From SIG440 sp045591095 (GTDB lineage Bacteria; Bacillota; Clostridia; Monoglobales; Monoglobaceae): a stretch of DNA of 44,704 bases. A program made the translations under genes and the position numbers. The stretch covers positions 1 to 44,704 of the forward strand of contig JAZNSF010000005.1 of the NCBI GenBank assembly GCA_045591095.1, written 5' to 3'. Position 1 is the first letter of the stretch. Each line of letters begins with the position of its first letter. Under the pieces are notes generated by a model. It searched no databases. It worked only from the letters and a program-made list of their open reading frames with translations, and was not told where the DNA came from. Shown here in pieces: positions 30,665 through 39,921 of the stretch.

Positions 30665-31939
30665 ATGAGTAAAGCAAAAAAAGCAGAGAAAAATGTTGTA
30701 GAGTTTGAGTTTTCGGTAAGTGCCGAGGAGTTTAAGGCCGGCATCCAGAAGGCTTACAAGAAAAATGTAGGTCAGATTAACATACCCGGATTCAGAAAAG
30801 GAAAAGCTCCGCTTCAGATTATCGAAAGATATTATGGCAGTGAAATATTTTTTGAAGATGCTGTAAACATTGTTCTTCCTGATGCATATGATAAAGCAAT
30901 AGAAGAGCAAAAGATTGAAGCAGTTGCTCAGCCTGAGATAGATGTAAAGAGCATCTCAAAGGAAGAGGGTGTTGTTTTTACAGCTAAGGTTGCTGTAAAG
31001 CCTGAGTTTGAGCTTGGCGAGTATAAGGGTGTTGAAGCAAAGAAAATCACTCACAGAACAACCGAGAAGGAAATTAACGCAGAGATTGAAAAAATCCGCG
31101 AAAGAAATGCAAGACTTGTTACTGTTGAAGATAGAAGCGCAGAGCTTAATGATACAGTTACTATCGACTTTGAAGGCTTCGCAGACGGCGTAGCGTTTGA
31201 TGGTGGCAAGGGCGAAAACTTTGACCTTAAGCTTGGTTCGGGTCAGTTTATCCCCGGCTTTGAGGAACAGCTTGTTGGCAAAAACAGCGGTGAGGAAGTT
31301 GAAGTTAATGTTACCTTCCCCAAAGAATATCATGCAGAAAACCTTAAAGGTAAGGACGCTATGTTCAAGGTAAAGATTAACGCAATCAAGACTCAGGAGC
31401 TTCCCGAGCTTGATGACGAATTTGCTAAAGATGTAAGCGAATTTGACACATTCGAAGAATTTAAGGCAGATCTTACCAAAAAAATTAAGGACCAGAAAAA
31501 AGAACAGGCTAAAAAAGAATTAGAAGACCAGATTTTGGAAACAATATCCAAGAATACCGAAATTGATATTCCTGAGGCTATGTTTGAAACAGCGGTTGAC
31601 AATCAGATTCGCGAGTTTGCTATGCAGCTCAGATACCAGGGCCTTTCAATCGAGCAATACGCTCAGTATACAGGCGTGACACTTGATGCTATGAAGGCTC
31701 AAATCAGACCTGATGCAGAGAAACGTGTTAAGACTTCGCTTATTCTTGAGAAAATTGCAAAAGTAGAAGGTATCGAAGTTTCTGACAAGGAAGTTGAAGC
31801 AGAGCTTGAAAAAATGGCAGAAAGTAGCAAGATGAAACTCGAGGATGTTAAGAAGTACGTTAATGCAGAAGATATCAAAGAAAGCAAAAAGGTTGAAAAG
31901 ACAATTGATTTTGTTGTAAAGAATGCTTCTTTGAAATAA
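30665..31939 (+). CDS. tig: Trigger factor
   Basis: A 424-residue ribosome-bound chaperone and prolyl isomerase. The N-terminal domain carries the ribosome-docking loop GFRKGKAP (canonical GFRxGxxP, residues ~42-49), then an FKBP-type PPIase domain near 150-240 (NDTVTIDFEGFADGVAFDGGKGENFDLKLGS with FIPGFE) and a helical C-terminal cradle. ATG 30665 follows AGAGAGGG. It is placed before clpP-clpX, the order seen in many bacteria, joining folding and degradation of new proteins. Confidence 0.97.
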   Translation: MSKAKKAEKNVVEFEFSVSAEEFKAGIQKAYKKNVGQINIPGFRKGKAPLQIIERYYGSEIFFEDAVNIVLPDAYDKAIEEQKIEAVAQPEIDVKSISKEEGVVFTAKVAVKPEFELGEYKGVEAKKITHRTTEKEINAEIEKIRERNARLVTVEDRSAELNDTVTIDFEGFADGVAFDGGKGENFDLKLGSGQFIPGFEEQLVGKNSGEEVEVNVTFPKEYHAENLKGKDAMFKVKINAIKTQELPELDDEFAKDVSEFDTFEEFKADLTKKIKDQKKEQAKKELEDQILETISKNTEIDIPEAMFETAVDNQIREFAMQLRYQGLSIEQYAQYTGVTLDAMKAQIRPDAEKRVKTSLILEKIAKVEGIEVSDKEVEAELEKMAESSKMKLEDVKKYVNAEDIKESKKVEKTIDFVVKNASLK

Positions 31940-31966
31940 TAATTGCTGATAACAAATATAGAAACT

Positions 31967-31998
31967 AAGGTTAATCAATTTCGATTAACCTTGATTTC
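31967..31998 (+). terminator. Possible terminator or inverted repeat between tig and clpP
   Basis: A perfect 10-bp stem (31967-31976 with 31983-31992, loop AATTTC) is followed by a weak run, GATTTCATT. It may end the tig message in part. No clear clpP promoter was seen between it and the gene, so some read-through is likely. Confidence 0.5.
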
Positions 31999-32032
31999 AT
32001 TATATAGGAAATAAAAAACGGAGGGTGATAGT

Positions 32033-32620
32033 ATGAATAATGCATTGGTACCATATGTAATCGAACAAACAAGCCGTGGCGAAAGGTCTTATGACATTTT
32101 TTCAAGGCTTTTAAAGGACAGAATTATCTTCTTGTCAGACGAGGTTAACGATCAGACTGCAAGCCTTGTGGTTGCACAGCTTCTTTTCCTTGACAGCGAG
32201 GACCCCGACAAGGATATAAACCTTTACATTAACAGCCCTGGTGGCTCAATTACAGCAGGTATGGCAATCTATGACACAATGAGATATACCAAAGCGGATG
32301 TGTCTACAATTTGTGTCGGAATGGCAGCGTCCATGGGTGCGTTTCTTTTGTCGGCAGGTGCAAAGGGCAAACGTTTTGCACTTCCAAACAGCGAAATTAT
32401 GATTCACCAGCCGCTTGGCGGAACTCAAGGTCAGGCAACTGATATCCAGATTCATGCCGAGCGTATAATAAAAATGAAAGATAAGCTAAACCTTATGCTT
32501 TCAGAACATACAGGTCAGCCACTTGATATAATAAAAAGAGATACTGAACGCGACAATTTTATGTCAGCGGAGGAAGCTCTTAAGTACGGACTTATTGATA
32601 AGATTGTAGAAAAGAGATAA
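32033..32620 (+). CDS. clpP: ATP-dependent Clp protease proteolytic subunit
   Basis: A 195-residue serine protease that forms a double heptamer chamber. The catalytic triad is S100 (GMAASMGAF), H125 (MIHQPLGG) and D174 (RDTERDNFM). The oxyanion segment SPGGSITAG is present. The N-terminal propeptide is short. GGAGGGTG precedes the ATG. It is followed after 36 bases by its ATPase partner clpX. Confidence 0.98.
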   Translation: MNNALVPYVIEQTSRGERSYDIFSRLLKDRIIFLSDEVNDQTASLVVAQLLFLDSEDPDKDINLYINSPGGSITAGMAIYDTMRYTKADVSTICVGMAASMGAFLLSAGAKGKRFALPNSEIMIHQPLGGTQGQATDIQIHAERIIKMKDKLNLMLSEHTGQPLDIIKRDTERDNFMSAEEALKYGLIDKIVEKR

Positions 32621-32656
32621 AAAGACCAAGTCAAGACTTTAAAAGGAGCTTTTAAA

Positions 32657-33958
32657 ATGTCAAACAACAACGATTTGAGGCCAATTCGCTGCTCGTTCTG
32701 CGGCAAAACTGAGGATCAGGTGAAAAAACTTATAGAAGGCCCGGGCGTATATATTTGCAACGAATGTGTGGATTTGTGCTTTGAAATTGTCGAGGACGAA
32801 TTCTATGACGAAGCAAGAGAAACCGAGGCTACTACTGAACTTAAGAGTCTTCCAAAGCCAAAAGAAATAAAGGCTTTTTTAGATGATTATATAATAGGCC
32901 AGGAGAATGCAAAAAAAGCCTTGTCTGTTGCGATTTACAACCATTATAAGAGAATCGGATATAATGATGAAAACAGCGATATAGAGCTTCAAAAAAGTAA
33001 TATCTTGCTGCTTGGCCCGACGGGTGTAGGAAAAACCTTTATTGCGCAAACTTTGGCAAAAATTATGGATGTTCCCTTTGTTATTGCGGATGCGACTTCA
33101 CTTACTGAAGCCGGTTATGTGGGCGAAGACGTAGAAAATATACTCCTAAAGCTTATACAGGCGGCAGACTATAATATTGAAAAAGCAGAAAAGGGTATTA
33201 TTTATATAGACGAAATCGATAAAATCTCAAGAAAGTCTGAAAATCCGTCAATTACTCGCGATGTAAGTGGTGAGGGTGTCCAGCAGACACTGCTTAAAAT
33301 TCTTGAGGGTACGATTGCTTCTGTTCCACCAACCGGTGGCAGAAAGCATCCCCATCAGGAGTTTATACAGATTGATACGACCAATATTTTGTTTATTTGC
33401 GGCGGCGCTTTTGAGGGGATTGACAAGATTATCGAAAGCCGCGTTAATACCAAATCCATGGGCTTTGGCGCAGTGGTTGAAAGCAAAAAAGACAAAAACC
33501 GCGGCGATATCTTAAAAAATCTTATTCCGGAGGACCTTCTTAAGTTTGGAATGATTCCCGAGTTTATCGGGCGTGTGCCGGTAATCAGTACATTGGATTC
33601 TTTGGATAAAGAGGCTCTTAAGAGTATACTTACAAAGCCAAAGAATGCACTCGTTAAGCAGTATGCAAAGCTTCTTGAAATGGACGGCGCAGAGCTTTTG
33701 TTTGACAATGAAGCGATTGATGCCATAGCCGAAAAGGCTATCAAAAGAAACACCGGAGCAAGAGGTCTTAGGACAATTTTAGAAGAAATAATGCAAGACA
33801 TTATGTTTGAAATACCATCTGACCCGAACATAAAAACGGTTACAATAACCAAAGAATGCATTGTAGAAAAGGCAGCGCCTCTTATCGAATACAAAGAAAA
33901 AAAGCAGGTAAAGAAAACACCTCGCACAAAAAATGCAGAGGACAACAAAACTGCATAG
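32657..33958 (+). CDS. clpX: ATP-dependent Clp protease ATP-binding subunit ClpX
   Basis: A 433-residue AAA+ unfoldase that feeds ClpP. The N-terminal zinc domain has CSFCGKTEDQVKKLIEGPGVYICNECVDLC. Walker A is GPTGVGKT, the pore loop is GYVGEDVEN and Walker B is IIYIDEIDKI. The P-loop contact region shows the usual arrangement and the C-terminal tail is lysine-rich. AAAAGGAG precedes the ATG. clpX and clpP appear to form one operon. Confidence 0.98.
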   Translation: MSNNNDLRPIRCSFCGKTEDQVKKLIEGPGVYICNECVDLCFEIVEDEFYDEARETEATTELKSLPKPKEIKAFLDDYIIGQENAKKALSVAIYNHYKRIGYNDENSDIELQKSNILLLGPTGVGKTFIAQTLAKIMDVPFVIADATSLTEAGYVGEDVENILLKLIQAADYNIEKAEKGIIYIDEIDKISRKSENPSITRDVSGEGVQQTLLKILEGTIASVPPTGGRKHPHQEFIQIDTTNILFICGGAFEGIDKIIESRVNTKSMGFGAVVESKKDKNRGDILKNLIPEDLLKFGMIPEFIGRVPVISTLDSLDKEALKSILTKPKNALVKQYAKLLEMDGAELLFDNEAIDAIAEKAIKRNTGARGLRTILEEIMQDIMFEIPSDPNIKTVTITKECIVEKAAPLIEYKEKKQVKKTPRTKNAEDNKTA

Positions 33959-33981
33959 TAAGAAAAGGGGGATTTTGGGTT

Positions 33982-34539
33982 ATGAAAAAAATTATTTTAG
34001 GTTTGCTGGTTGTGACTATTGCCGTTGGATTTTCAGGCTGCGCCAAAGATGCTACTGATTTTGAAAACAATAAAAATCCCATTTCCGGAGCAGAAATTAA
34101 AGCAGAGAGCCTTTCGGCAGAGCTTAGTGCGTTGACGGAAGTTACTTCATATGTTGGCGATACCGATGCTGACGGAACCGACGAAAGAGTTGTACTTGCT
34201 ACATCAGCAGAGCGGGACTCCAGTGGTGACTTTTTGTGGAATGACGGTCAAACCTGGGCACTTTATGTCGAGGATGGCCCAAATGAAGCGTATGTTTTGC
34301 TGGACAAATATGTTCAGACAGGAAACGTTTACTTTGATGTAAGTGACTATTATCTTAAGGACGGAACAAAACCAAAGATTACAGTCACTGTTTCTACAGG
34401 GTCGGGTCTTTCAATCAGAAACTATACCTTTGTAAAAGATAAAATTGCCTATATCGAAGAAACGATATTCGATACCAAAGACGTTACCGAGGGCGGTATA
34501 AACAAACGTTTTTCGTCAGTCTCCGAGATAGTTAAATAA
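33982..34539 (+). CDS. Predicted lipoprotein of unknown function
   Basis: 185 residues. A signal peptide MKKIILGLLVVTIAVGFSGC ends in a lipobox with the lipidated cysteine at position 20, so the protein should be anchored outside the membrane. The remaining ~165 residues are predicted mostly beta, with an aspartate-rich stretch YVGDTDADGTDERVV (residues ~57-71) that resembles a calcium-type D-x-D loop. I do not recognise a family. ATG 33982 follows AAGGGGGA. It lies 23 bases after clpX and ends at a terminator, so it may share the clpX transcript. Confidence 0.75.
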   Translation: MKKIILGLLVVTIAVGFSGCAKDATDFENNKNPISGAEIKAESLSAELSALTEVTSYVGDTDADGTDERVVLATSAERDSSGDFLWNDGQTWALYVEDGPNEAYVLLDKYVQTGNVYFDVSDYYLKDGTKPKITVTVSTGSGLSIRNYTFVKDKIAYIEETIFDTKDVTEGGINKRFSSVSEIVK

Positions 34540-34546
34540 ATTATAT

Positions 34547-34582
34547 ACACCGCAAGGATTAAAAGACCTGCGGTGTTTTTGT
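34547..34582 (+). terminator. Terminator after the lipoprotein gene
   Basis: ACACCGC (34547-34553) with GCGGTGT (34570-34576), continued by a short AGG/CCT inner stem, followed by TTTTTG. Confidence 0.82.
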
Positions 34583-34587
34583 TTCCA

Positions 34588-34617
34588 AACACCAAAAAAT
34601 ATATTTGGCATACTATG
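34588..34617 (+). promoter_or_regulatory. Sigma-K-like promoter of the dipicolinate synthase operon
   Basis: AACA (34588-34591) and GCATACTATG (34608-34617) are separated by 16 bases, close to the sigma-K pattern mACm-N16-GCATAnnnTA. In Bacillus the spoVF operon is sigma-K dependent, so position and biology agree. Confidence 0.6.
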
Positions 34618-34655
34618 TAACAAAGGTATGTAAATTAAATTTGGAGGAAAGGGAA

Positions 34656-35552
34656 ATGAAAATAAAAAATACTTCTAAAAGTCTTTTGTTTGTAGGCGGA
34701 GATCTGCGTCAGATTCGTGCCGCAAACCGCATTTCGGAGTGCGGGAATACTGTAAGTGTAATAGGATTTTCCCGCGATTATAAGGATAATTTTTCAGAAC
34801 AAATAAGTTTTTTCGATAATTTTGAAGAAATAGATGAAAACTTTGATGTTGTGGTTTTGCCTCTTCCGTATAGCACCGATGGCGAAACAGTAAACACAGG
34901 TGAGAAAAGCGAAAAAATAAAAGTAAAGGATTTGCTTAAAAGCTTGCCACCGAAAACGATTATACTAGCAGGTAAATGCGACAGTAAAATAGCAAAGATT
35001 GCAGAGCAAAGCGGACTTATTCTGGTTGACTATTTTAAAAGAGAGGATTTGCAAATATTAAATGCCATTCCGACAGCAGAGGGTGCAATCCAGATTGCAA
35101 TGGAGGAAGTAAAGCATACCATTCATGGTTCGAAATGTCTGGTGTTAGGAAACGGCAGGATAGGTAAAATCTTAGCTAAAATGCTTGACGGACTAGGGGC
35201 AGATGTAACCGTTGCGGCAAGAAAAAATGCTGACCGTGCTATGGCGCTGGTGTTTGGATTAAAAACCACGTCATTTTGTAATCTTTATGAGGAAATCGGT
35301 AATTTTGATGTAATATTCAATACCGTTCCAAGTCTTATACTGGACGCGGATTTATTGAAAAAAACATCAAGGAATACACTTATAATCGATTTAGCATCTT
35401 CCCCGGGTGGTGTGGATTTTGAAAGTGCCAGAAGAATTGGAACAAAAGTTATATGGGCGCTTTCGCTTCCCGGGAAAGTAGCACCGTACACTGCCGGAGA
35501 CATAATAGGAAAGACGATACTGAATATTCTTGACGAACTGGAGGCGAAGTGA
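34656..35552 (+). CDS. dpaA: Dipicolinate synthase subunit A
   Basis: A 298-residue NAD(P)-binding subunit (SpoVFA) of the enzyme that oxidises dihydrodipicolinate to dipicolinic acid in the mother cell for delivery to the spore core. The N-terminal half includes LLFVGGDLRQIRAANRISECG; the Rossmann half holds CLVLGNGRIGKILAKML (GxGxxG) and DLASSPGGVDF. ATG 34656 follows GGAGGAAAGGG; an in-frame start at 34605 overlaps the sigma-K-like promoter. It abuts dpaB. Confidence 0.96.
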   Translation: MKIKNTSKSLLFVGGDLRQIRAANRISECGNTVSVIGFSRDYKDNFSEQISFFDNFEEIDENFDVVVLPLPYSTDGETVNTGEKSEKIKVKDLLKSLPPKTIILAGKCDSKIAKIAEQSGLILVDYFKREDLQILNAIPTAEGAIQIAMEEVKHTIHGSKCLVLGNGRIGKILAKMLDGLGADVTVAARKNADRAMALVFGLKTTSFCNLYEEIGNFDVIFNTVPSLILDADLLKKTSRNTLIIDLASSPGGVDFESARRIGTKVIWALSLPGKVAPYTAGDIIGKTILNILDELEAK

Positions 35553-36134
35553 ATGGATATCTTAGGAAAAACAATAGGATTTGCCATAACAGGCTCGTTT
35601 TGCACCTTTGGTATGGTGTTTCCAAAGATAAAAGAATTGGTCGACAAAGGGGCAAAAGTAATACCTATAATGTCAGAAATAAGTTATTCTACGGATACAA
35701 GGTTTGGCACCGCGGAGGAGAATATCGGCTATCTTGAAGCTACAACCGGCGAAACGGTGATAGGAAAAATAAAGGATGCAGAGCCTATAGGGCCAAAGAA
35801 GCTTCTTGATGTATTGGTGGTTGCGCCCTGTACCGGGAATACGTTGGCAAAGCTTGCAAACGGAATTGCCGACACCAGTGTAACTCTCGCTGTAAAGTCG
35901 CATTTAAGAAATAAAAGGCCTGTGGTAATTGCTGTATCCACAAACGACGGGCTTGGGAATAACTCAAAAAATATCGGTGCTCTTTTAAATATGAAAAATA
36001 TATACCTTGTACCTTTTAGACAGGATGATTTTAAGGAAAAAGAAAATTCGCTGGTTGCGGATATGGAGCTTATTATACCTACAGTTGAAGCGGCACTTGA
36101 AAGCCGTCAGCTTCAGCCGGTGGTAAAAAGTTAG
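35553..36134 (+). CDS. dpaB: Dipicolinate synthase subunit B
   Basis: A 193-residue flavoprotein-like subunit (SpoVFB) of the HFCD/UbiX-type fold. It shows TGSFCTFGMVFPKIKELVDKGAKVIPIMS at the N-terminus and VAPCTGNTLAKLANGIADTSVTLAVKSHLR in the flavin-site region. It pairs with DpaA to make dipicolinate. The ATG follows the dpaA stop with no gap; GGAGG lies in the end of dpaA. No asd, dapG or dapA genes follow, unlike Bacillus. Confidence 0.96.
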   Translation: MDILGKTIGFAITGSFCTFGMVFPKIKELVDKGAKVIPIMSEISYSTDTRFGTAEENIGYLEATTGETVIGKIKDAEPIGPKKLLDVLVVAPCTGNTLAKLANGIADTSVTLAVKSHLRNKRPVVIAVSTNDGLGNNSKNIGALLNMKNIYLVPFRQDDFKEKENSLVADMELIIPTVEAALESRQLQPVVKS

Positions 36135-36137
36135 ACT

Positions 36138-36172
36138 AAAAAGGAGAATGCTTTTTTGCATTCTCCTTTTTG
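36138..36172 (+). terminator. Terminator after dpaB
   Basis: AAAAAGGAGAATGC (36138-36151) pairs with GCATTCTCCTTTTT (36158-36171), with the T run inside and after the 3' arm. It can act on both strands and also closes the broken gene on the other strand. Confidence 0.9.
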
Positions 36173-36188
36173 GGTATTTAATTTTTGA

Positions 36189-37045
36189 TTAGTCTTCGCT
36201 CAGTTCAAGCATCATAAGAATTGTTCTTGCCATTGCGCTTGAATTGGGACACCATGGAGTAAAATACTCGATACTTTCGATGTAGTGTTCCTGCATTGTA
36301 TATTCAGGAGATACAAAGTATTTCAGCTGATAATCTAAAATTTCCTGCATTTTTTCTCTTGTTGAGAATGAATGTAATTTCTTTTTCTTCGCCTGCTGCT
36401 AAAGAAAAGTCAAAATCCAAAGAGCCTTCCTTTTCGTCCCAAATGGGAGTCCCGCCGTATGTTTGTGTAAGAACGCGTTCGCCGTCGGTATATACACCGT
36501 TTTCCATCTTCCATGTCGCAGGATGCTCGCTTATACGATTATCTTCAATTGGATTGTAATCATTGTACTGGTCACAGACATCACCGCATATAAGACGAAC
36601 TTCCTTGCCTGTACGAAGCACAAGGTTAAGCTTTTGGTTTGCTTCTTTGCTAGTAGTGTTCTTAAGGCTATATTTAATGTAGCAGGAGGATTTTCTTACA
36701 GTATCGCAAAAGGCTTCTTCTGTGATTTCAACTCCATTAATATTGTATTTAAGACCATGAACCGGAACACCATCTTCGGTTATGATATTTACAGCCTTTT
36801 TAAAAGGAAACAGCTCTTTTTTCTCGCCATGAACAGCTTATGAGATTGTCATGATATTCGTGACCGTTTTTGTTATCGACAACATCGTTTCCGTCGTCAA
36901 CGTCACCAAATATAATTTTACCTTCAAGCCAAAGAGTAAACATGCGCTCTGATCTTGTAGGATGGAGCCCTCTTCTGGTAGTTTTTTGCCTTACCCAGCC
37001 TGTTTCACTGGTTACCATATCTCTTATCTTTGTAAAATGTTCCAT
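36189..37045 (-). pseudogene. Glycosidase-like gene broken by two frameshifts
   Basis: Reading the minus strand from ATG 37045 (AGGAGCAGG upstream), three consecutive open segments in three frames join into one protein of about 280 residues. Segment 1 is 37045-~36840 (MEHFTKIRDMVTSETGW...EYHDNLI), segment 2 is ~36837-~36355 (AVHGEKKELFPFKK...AAGEEKEITFIL) and segment 3 is ~36350-36189 (MQEILDYQLKYFVSPEYTMQEHYIESIE...MMLELSED). The second shift is at an A run near 36349-36354. Segments 1 and 2 look like the N-terminal beta-sandwich of large glycoside hydrolases, and segment 3 like the linker into an (alpha/alpha)6 barrel that is missing. Sequencing error is possible. Confidence 0.7.
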
Positions 37046-37162
37046 TTTCCTGCTCCTAATCTATAGTTTAGTCTTTTTCATTATATCATTTATTTTGTTT
37101 TAGCTAATACATATTTCGCAAATTTTAATGAGTATTTTTTCTGTTAAATTTCTTAGAAAATC

Positions 37163-37191
37163 TTGTCAATTTGTGAGATATATGATAAAAT
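37163..37191 (+). promoter_or_regulatory. Promoter of the ABC-F gene
   Basis: TTGTCA (37163-37168) and TAAAAT (37186-37191) with a 17-base spacer, about 50 bases before the ATG. Confidence 0.8.
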
Positions 37192-37241
37192 AAAAAGAAT
37201 TGTTTACTGATTAAAAATAAACTTTGAAAAAGGACTGCTAA

Positions 37242-38795
37242 ATGAGTATTTTAAATGTTGAAAATGTAACCCACGGCTTTGGTGGCCGTGAAATTTTGGA
37301 TAATGCATCGTTTCGCCTTCTTAAAGGCGAGCATATCGGGCTTGTGGGTGCCAATGGCGAGGGAAAGTCCACTTTTCTTAACATTATTACAGGAAAGCTT
37401 CAGCCGGACTCGGGAAAAATTGAGTGGTGTAAGCATATAACAACAGGGTATCTTGACCAGTATTCTACCTTGGAGAAGGGGAAATCCATCCGTGATGTAC
37501 TTCGGGGTGCGTTTCGCCATCTTACGGACCTTGAAGCAGAGATGCTTGCAATTTACGAAAAAATGTCAGACTTGTCTGATGCTGAGATGAATGAAATGAT
37601 GGAGGAAGTGGGGGAAATCCAGGATATTCTTGATTCTTCGGGTTACTACGTCATAGACTCCAAAATAAACGAATGTGCCAACGGACTTGGCCTTAACGAA
37701 ATAGGTCTTGAGAGGGATGTTACCGAACTTTCAGGCGGGCAGAGAGCCAAGGTGATTTTGGCAAAACTTCTGCTTGAAAACCCAATGATTCTTATTTTGG
37801 ACGAGCCGACAAACTTTTTGGACGAAAATCATATTGTGTGGCTTAAAAACTTTCTTAAGGAATATGAGAATGCCTTCATTCTTGTATCTCATGATATTCC
37901 TTTCTTAAACGACGTCGTAAACGTAATCTACCATATAGAAAACTGTGTTTTCACACGGTATACAGGCGATTACACTGATTTTGAACGTATGTATGAGCTT
38001 AAAAAAAGGCAGATTAAACAGGCGTATAACAAACAGCAGAAAGAGATTGCCGATCTCGAAGAATTTGTTGCAAGAAACAAAGCAAGGGCAGCAACAGCTA
38101 CTCTTGCAAGGTCAAGACAGCGGCAACTTGACAAAATGGACATTATTACTCTTGCACCTGAAAAGGTAAAACCCGACTTTTCCTTTAAAACAGCAAGAAC
38201 TCCGGGCAGAGTGGTAATTGAAGCGAAAGATGTGGTGCTCGGTTACGACGAAGCGCTTACAAGTCCCATAAATCTTATTATCGAGAGAAACAAAAAAATA
38301 GCTGTCAAGGGTACCAATGGTATAGGGAAATCCACACTGATGAAAACACTGTTGGGTATTATTCCGCCTTTTTCGGGAAGTGTAAGCCGTGACCAGTTTG
38401 CTATCGAAGGGTATTTTGAGCAGGAAGAAACTACAAGTGACAAAACTGCACTCTCAGAAATTTGGGACGAGTATCCTTCCATGACCAATGCCGAGGTGAG
38501 GGCAGCGCTTGCCAGGTGCGGTCTTACTACCGAGCATATCACATCTCAGATGAAGGTGCTTTCGGGTGGCGAGAACGCAAAGGTTCGACTTTGCCGGCTG
38601 ATGCTTAAGGAAATCAATCTTTTGGTGCTTGACGAGCCGACAAACCATCTTGACGTTATGGCAAAGGAAGAACTTAAAAAGGCTGTCTCAAAGTTTCGCG
38701 GGACCGTTCTTCTTGTAAGCCACGAACCCGAATTTTATGAAGATATAGTGAATGAAATTATAGACTTAGAAAACGTATCGACGAAATGTGTCTGA
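37242..38795 (+). CDS. ABC-F family ATPase (ribosome-associated)
   Basis: A 517-residue soluble protein of two ABC domains with no membrane segments. Walker A motifs are GANGEGKST (about residue 36) and GTNGIGKST (about 355), the signatures are LSGGQRAKV and LSGGENAKV, and the Walker B motifs are LILDEPTNFLD and LVLDEPTNHLD. The linker between the domains is the charged helical P-site tRNA interaction motif (YELKKRQIKQAYNKQQKEIADLEEFVARNKARA). Members act on the ribosome as translation factors or antibiotic protection proteins; which role applies here is undecided. The second Walker B glutamates are intact. AAAAAGGA precedes the ATG. Confidence 0.93.
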   Translation: MSILNVENVTHGFGGREILDNASFRLLKGEHIGLVGANGEGKSTFLNIITGKLQPDSGKIEWCKHITTGYLDQYSTLEKGKSIRDVLRGAFRHLTDLEAEMLAIYEKMSDLSDAEMNEMMEEVGEIQDILDSSGYYVIDSKINECANGLGLNEIGLERDVTELSGGQRAKVILAKLLLENPMILILDEPTNFLDENHIVWLKNFLKEYENAFILVSHDIPFLNDVVNVIYHIENCVFTRYTGDYTDFERMYELKKRQIKQAYNKQQKEIADLEEFVARNKARAATATLARSRQRQLDKMDIITLAPEKVKPDFSFKTARTPGRVVIEAKDVVLGYDEALTSPINLIIERNKKIAVKGTNGIGKSTLMKTLLGIIPPFSGSVSRDQFAIEGYFEQEETTSDKTALSEIWDEYPSMTNAEVRAALARCGLTTEHITSQMKVLSGGENAKVRLCRLMLKEINLLVLDEPTNHLDVMAKEELKKAVSKFRGTVLLVSHEPEFYEDIVNEIIDLENVSTKCV

Positions 38796-38862
38796 CATAA
38801 ATCATTCGGGGATTTTAACGGATGATTCAACATCAACGACAGAGATAAAAACGGAGGTTTTT

Positions 38863-39888
38863 ATGAATAACAAAATGAAAAAACGAGGTATGTTTATTCT
38901 TGGCATTGCTATCTGTATAGCTGTAGCAAGCCTATCTATTATGCTAGAGATGTTAATTCCGGGAGAAATATTGGGAGCTTCTATTATTGCACTATTTATG
39001 GGAACATTAATCAATAGCTTTTTTCATCCAGACTGGATAAAGCCGGCGCTCAAATTTACATCCAAAAGGATTTTAAAAGTAGCCATAATATTACTTGGTG
39101 CATCTCTATCTGTCAGTACGATTATGTCTGTTGGTAAAATGACATTCTTTGTAATGTTGTTTACTTTTGCTATGTGTTTTGGTGGTGGCTATTTTATCCG
39201 CAAGTTGTTTGGACTTAACTGGAAACTAAGCAATTTGATTTCCGCAGGAACCGGAATATGCGGCGGCAGTGCTGTGGCGGCTATTGCCCCTGTTATTGAC
39301 GCTGATGACAAAGATATAGCGTTTGCTTTGTCTTCAACATTCCTTTTTGATATGATCATGATTGCATTATATCCGATTATGGGTAAAGCCTTGGGTATGA
39401 CGGATATAGCTTATGGCATTTGGGCAGGAACATCTGTGAATGATACTGCCAGTGTGGTTGCCTCAGGATATGCTTTTTCTGAGGCTGCAGGTGACTTTGC
39501 AACAATGGTTAAGCTTACCCGTACTATTGCAATCATTCCTACAGTGTTGGTGTTTGCGTATATTGGTACCCGCATAAAACAAAAAGAGTTGAAGGCGGTA
39601 AGTGAGGGCAAAAAGGTAAATATTTTGAAAATCGTTCCATGGTTCATTGGCGGATTTTTTGCACTGGCTATTTTAAACAGCGCCAATCTTATTTCGGCAG
39701 AAATATCCAATATTATGAAGAGCGTAAGTAAATTTCTGATGGTAATGGCACTTGCTGCTATTGGCCTTGGAACCAGTATTACCGACTTTAAGAAAGCAGG
39801 ATTTTCTCCGATGATTTATGGTATAACCATTGATACACTTGTGACATTGACGGCACTTGTTGTGATTTGGTGTATGGGGTTAATGTAG
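38863..39888 (+). CDS. YeiH (UPF0324)-family membrane protein
   Basis: A 341-residue inner-membrane protein with about 10 hydrophobic helices. Family signs are the early GEILGASIIALFMGTLINSF segment, ILKVAIILLGASLSVSTI, and SAGTGICGGSAVAAIAPVIDAD, which is highly conserved in YeiH proteins. IWAGTSVNDTASVVASGYAF follows. The family is often called putative sulfate exporter, but function is poorly known. ATG 38863 has ACGGAGG upstream; an in-frame start at 38788 overlaps the ABC-F end and lacks a site. It marks the left edge of the AT-rich segment. Confidence 0.88.
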   Translation: MNNKMKKRGMFILGIAICIAVASLSIMLEMLIPGEILGASIIALFMGTLINSFFHPDWIKPALKFTSKRILKVAIILLGASLSVSTIMSVGKMTFFVMLFTFAMCFGGGYFIRKLFGLNWKLSNLISAGTGICGGSAVAAIAPVIDADDKDIAFALSSTFLFDMIMIALYPIMGKALGMTDIAYGIWAGTSVNDTASVVASGYAFSEAAGDFATMVKLTRTIAIIPTVLVFAYIGTRIKQKELKAVSEGKKVNILKIVPWFIGGFFALAILNSANLISAEISNIMKSVSKFLMVMALAAIGLGTSITDFKKAGFSPMIYGITIDTLVTLTALVVIWCMGLM

Positions 39889-39921
39889 TATTTTTTATGG
39901 TCAAAAGAAACTTTTTAGCCT

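Noticed and set aside
31993..32032. Separate promoter for clpP
   Set aside because: Only weak AT-rich hexamers without proper spacing; no CtsR-like direct repeat seen.
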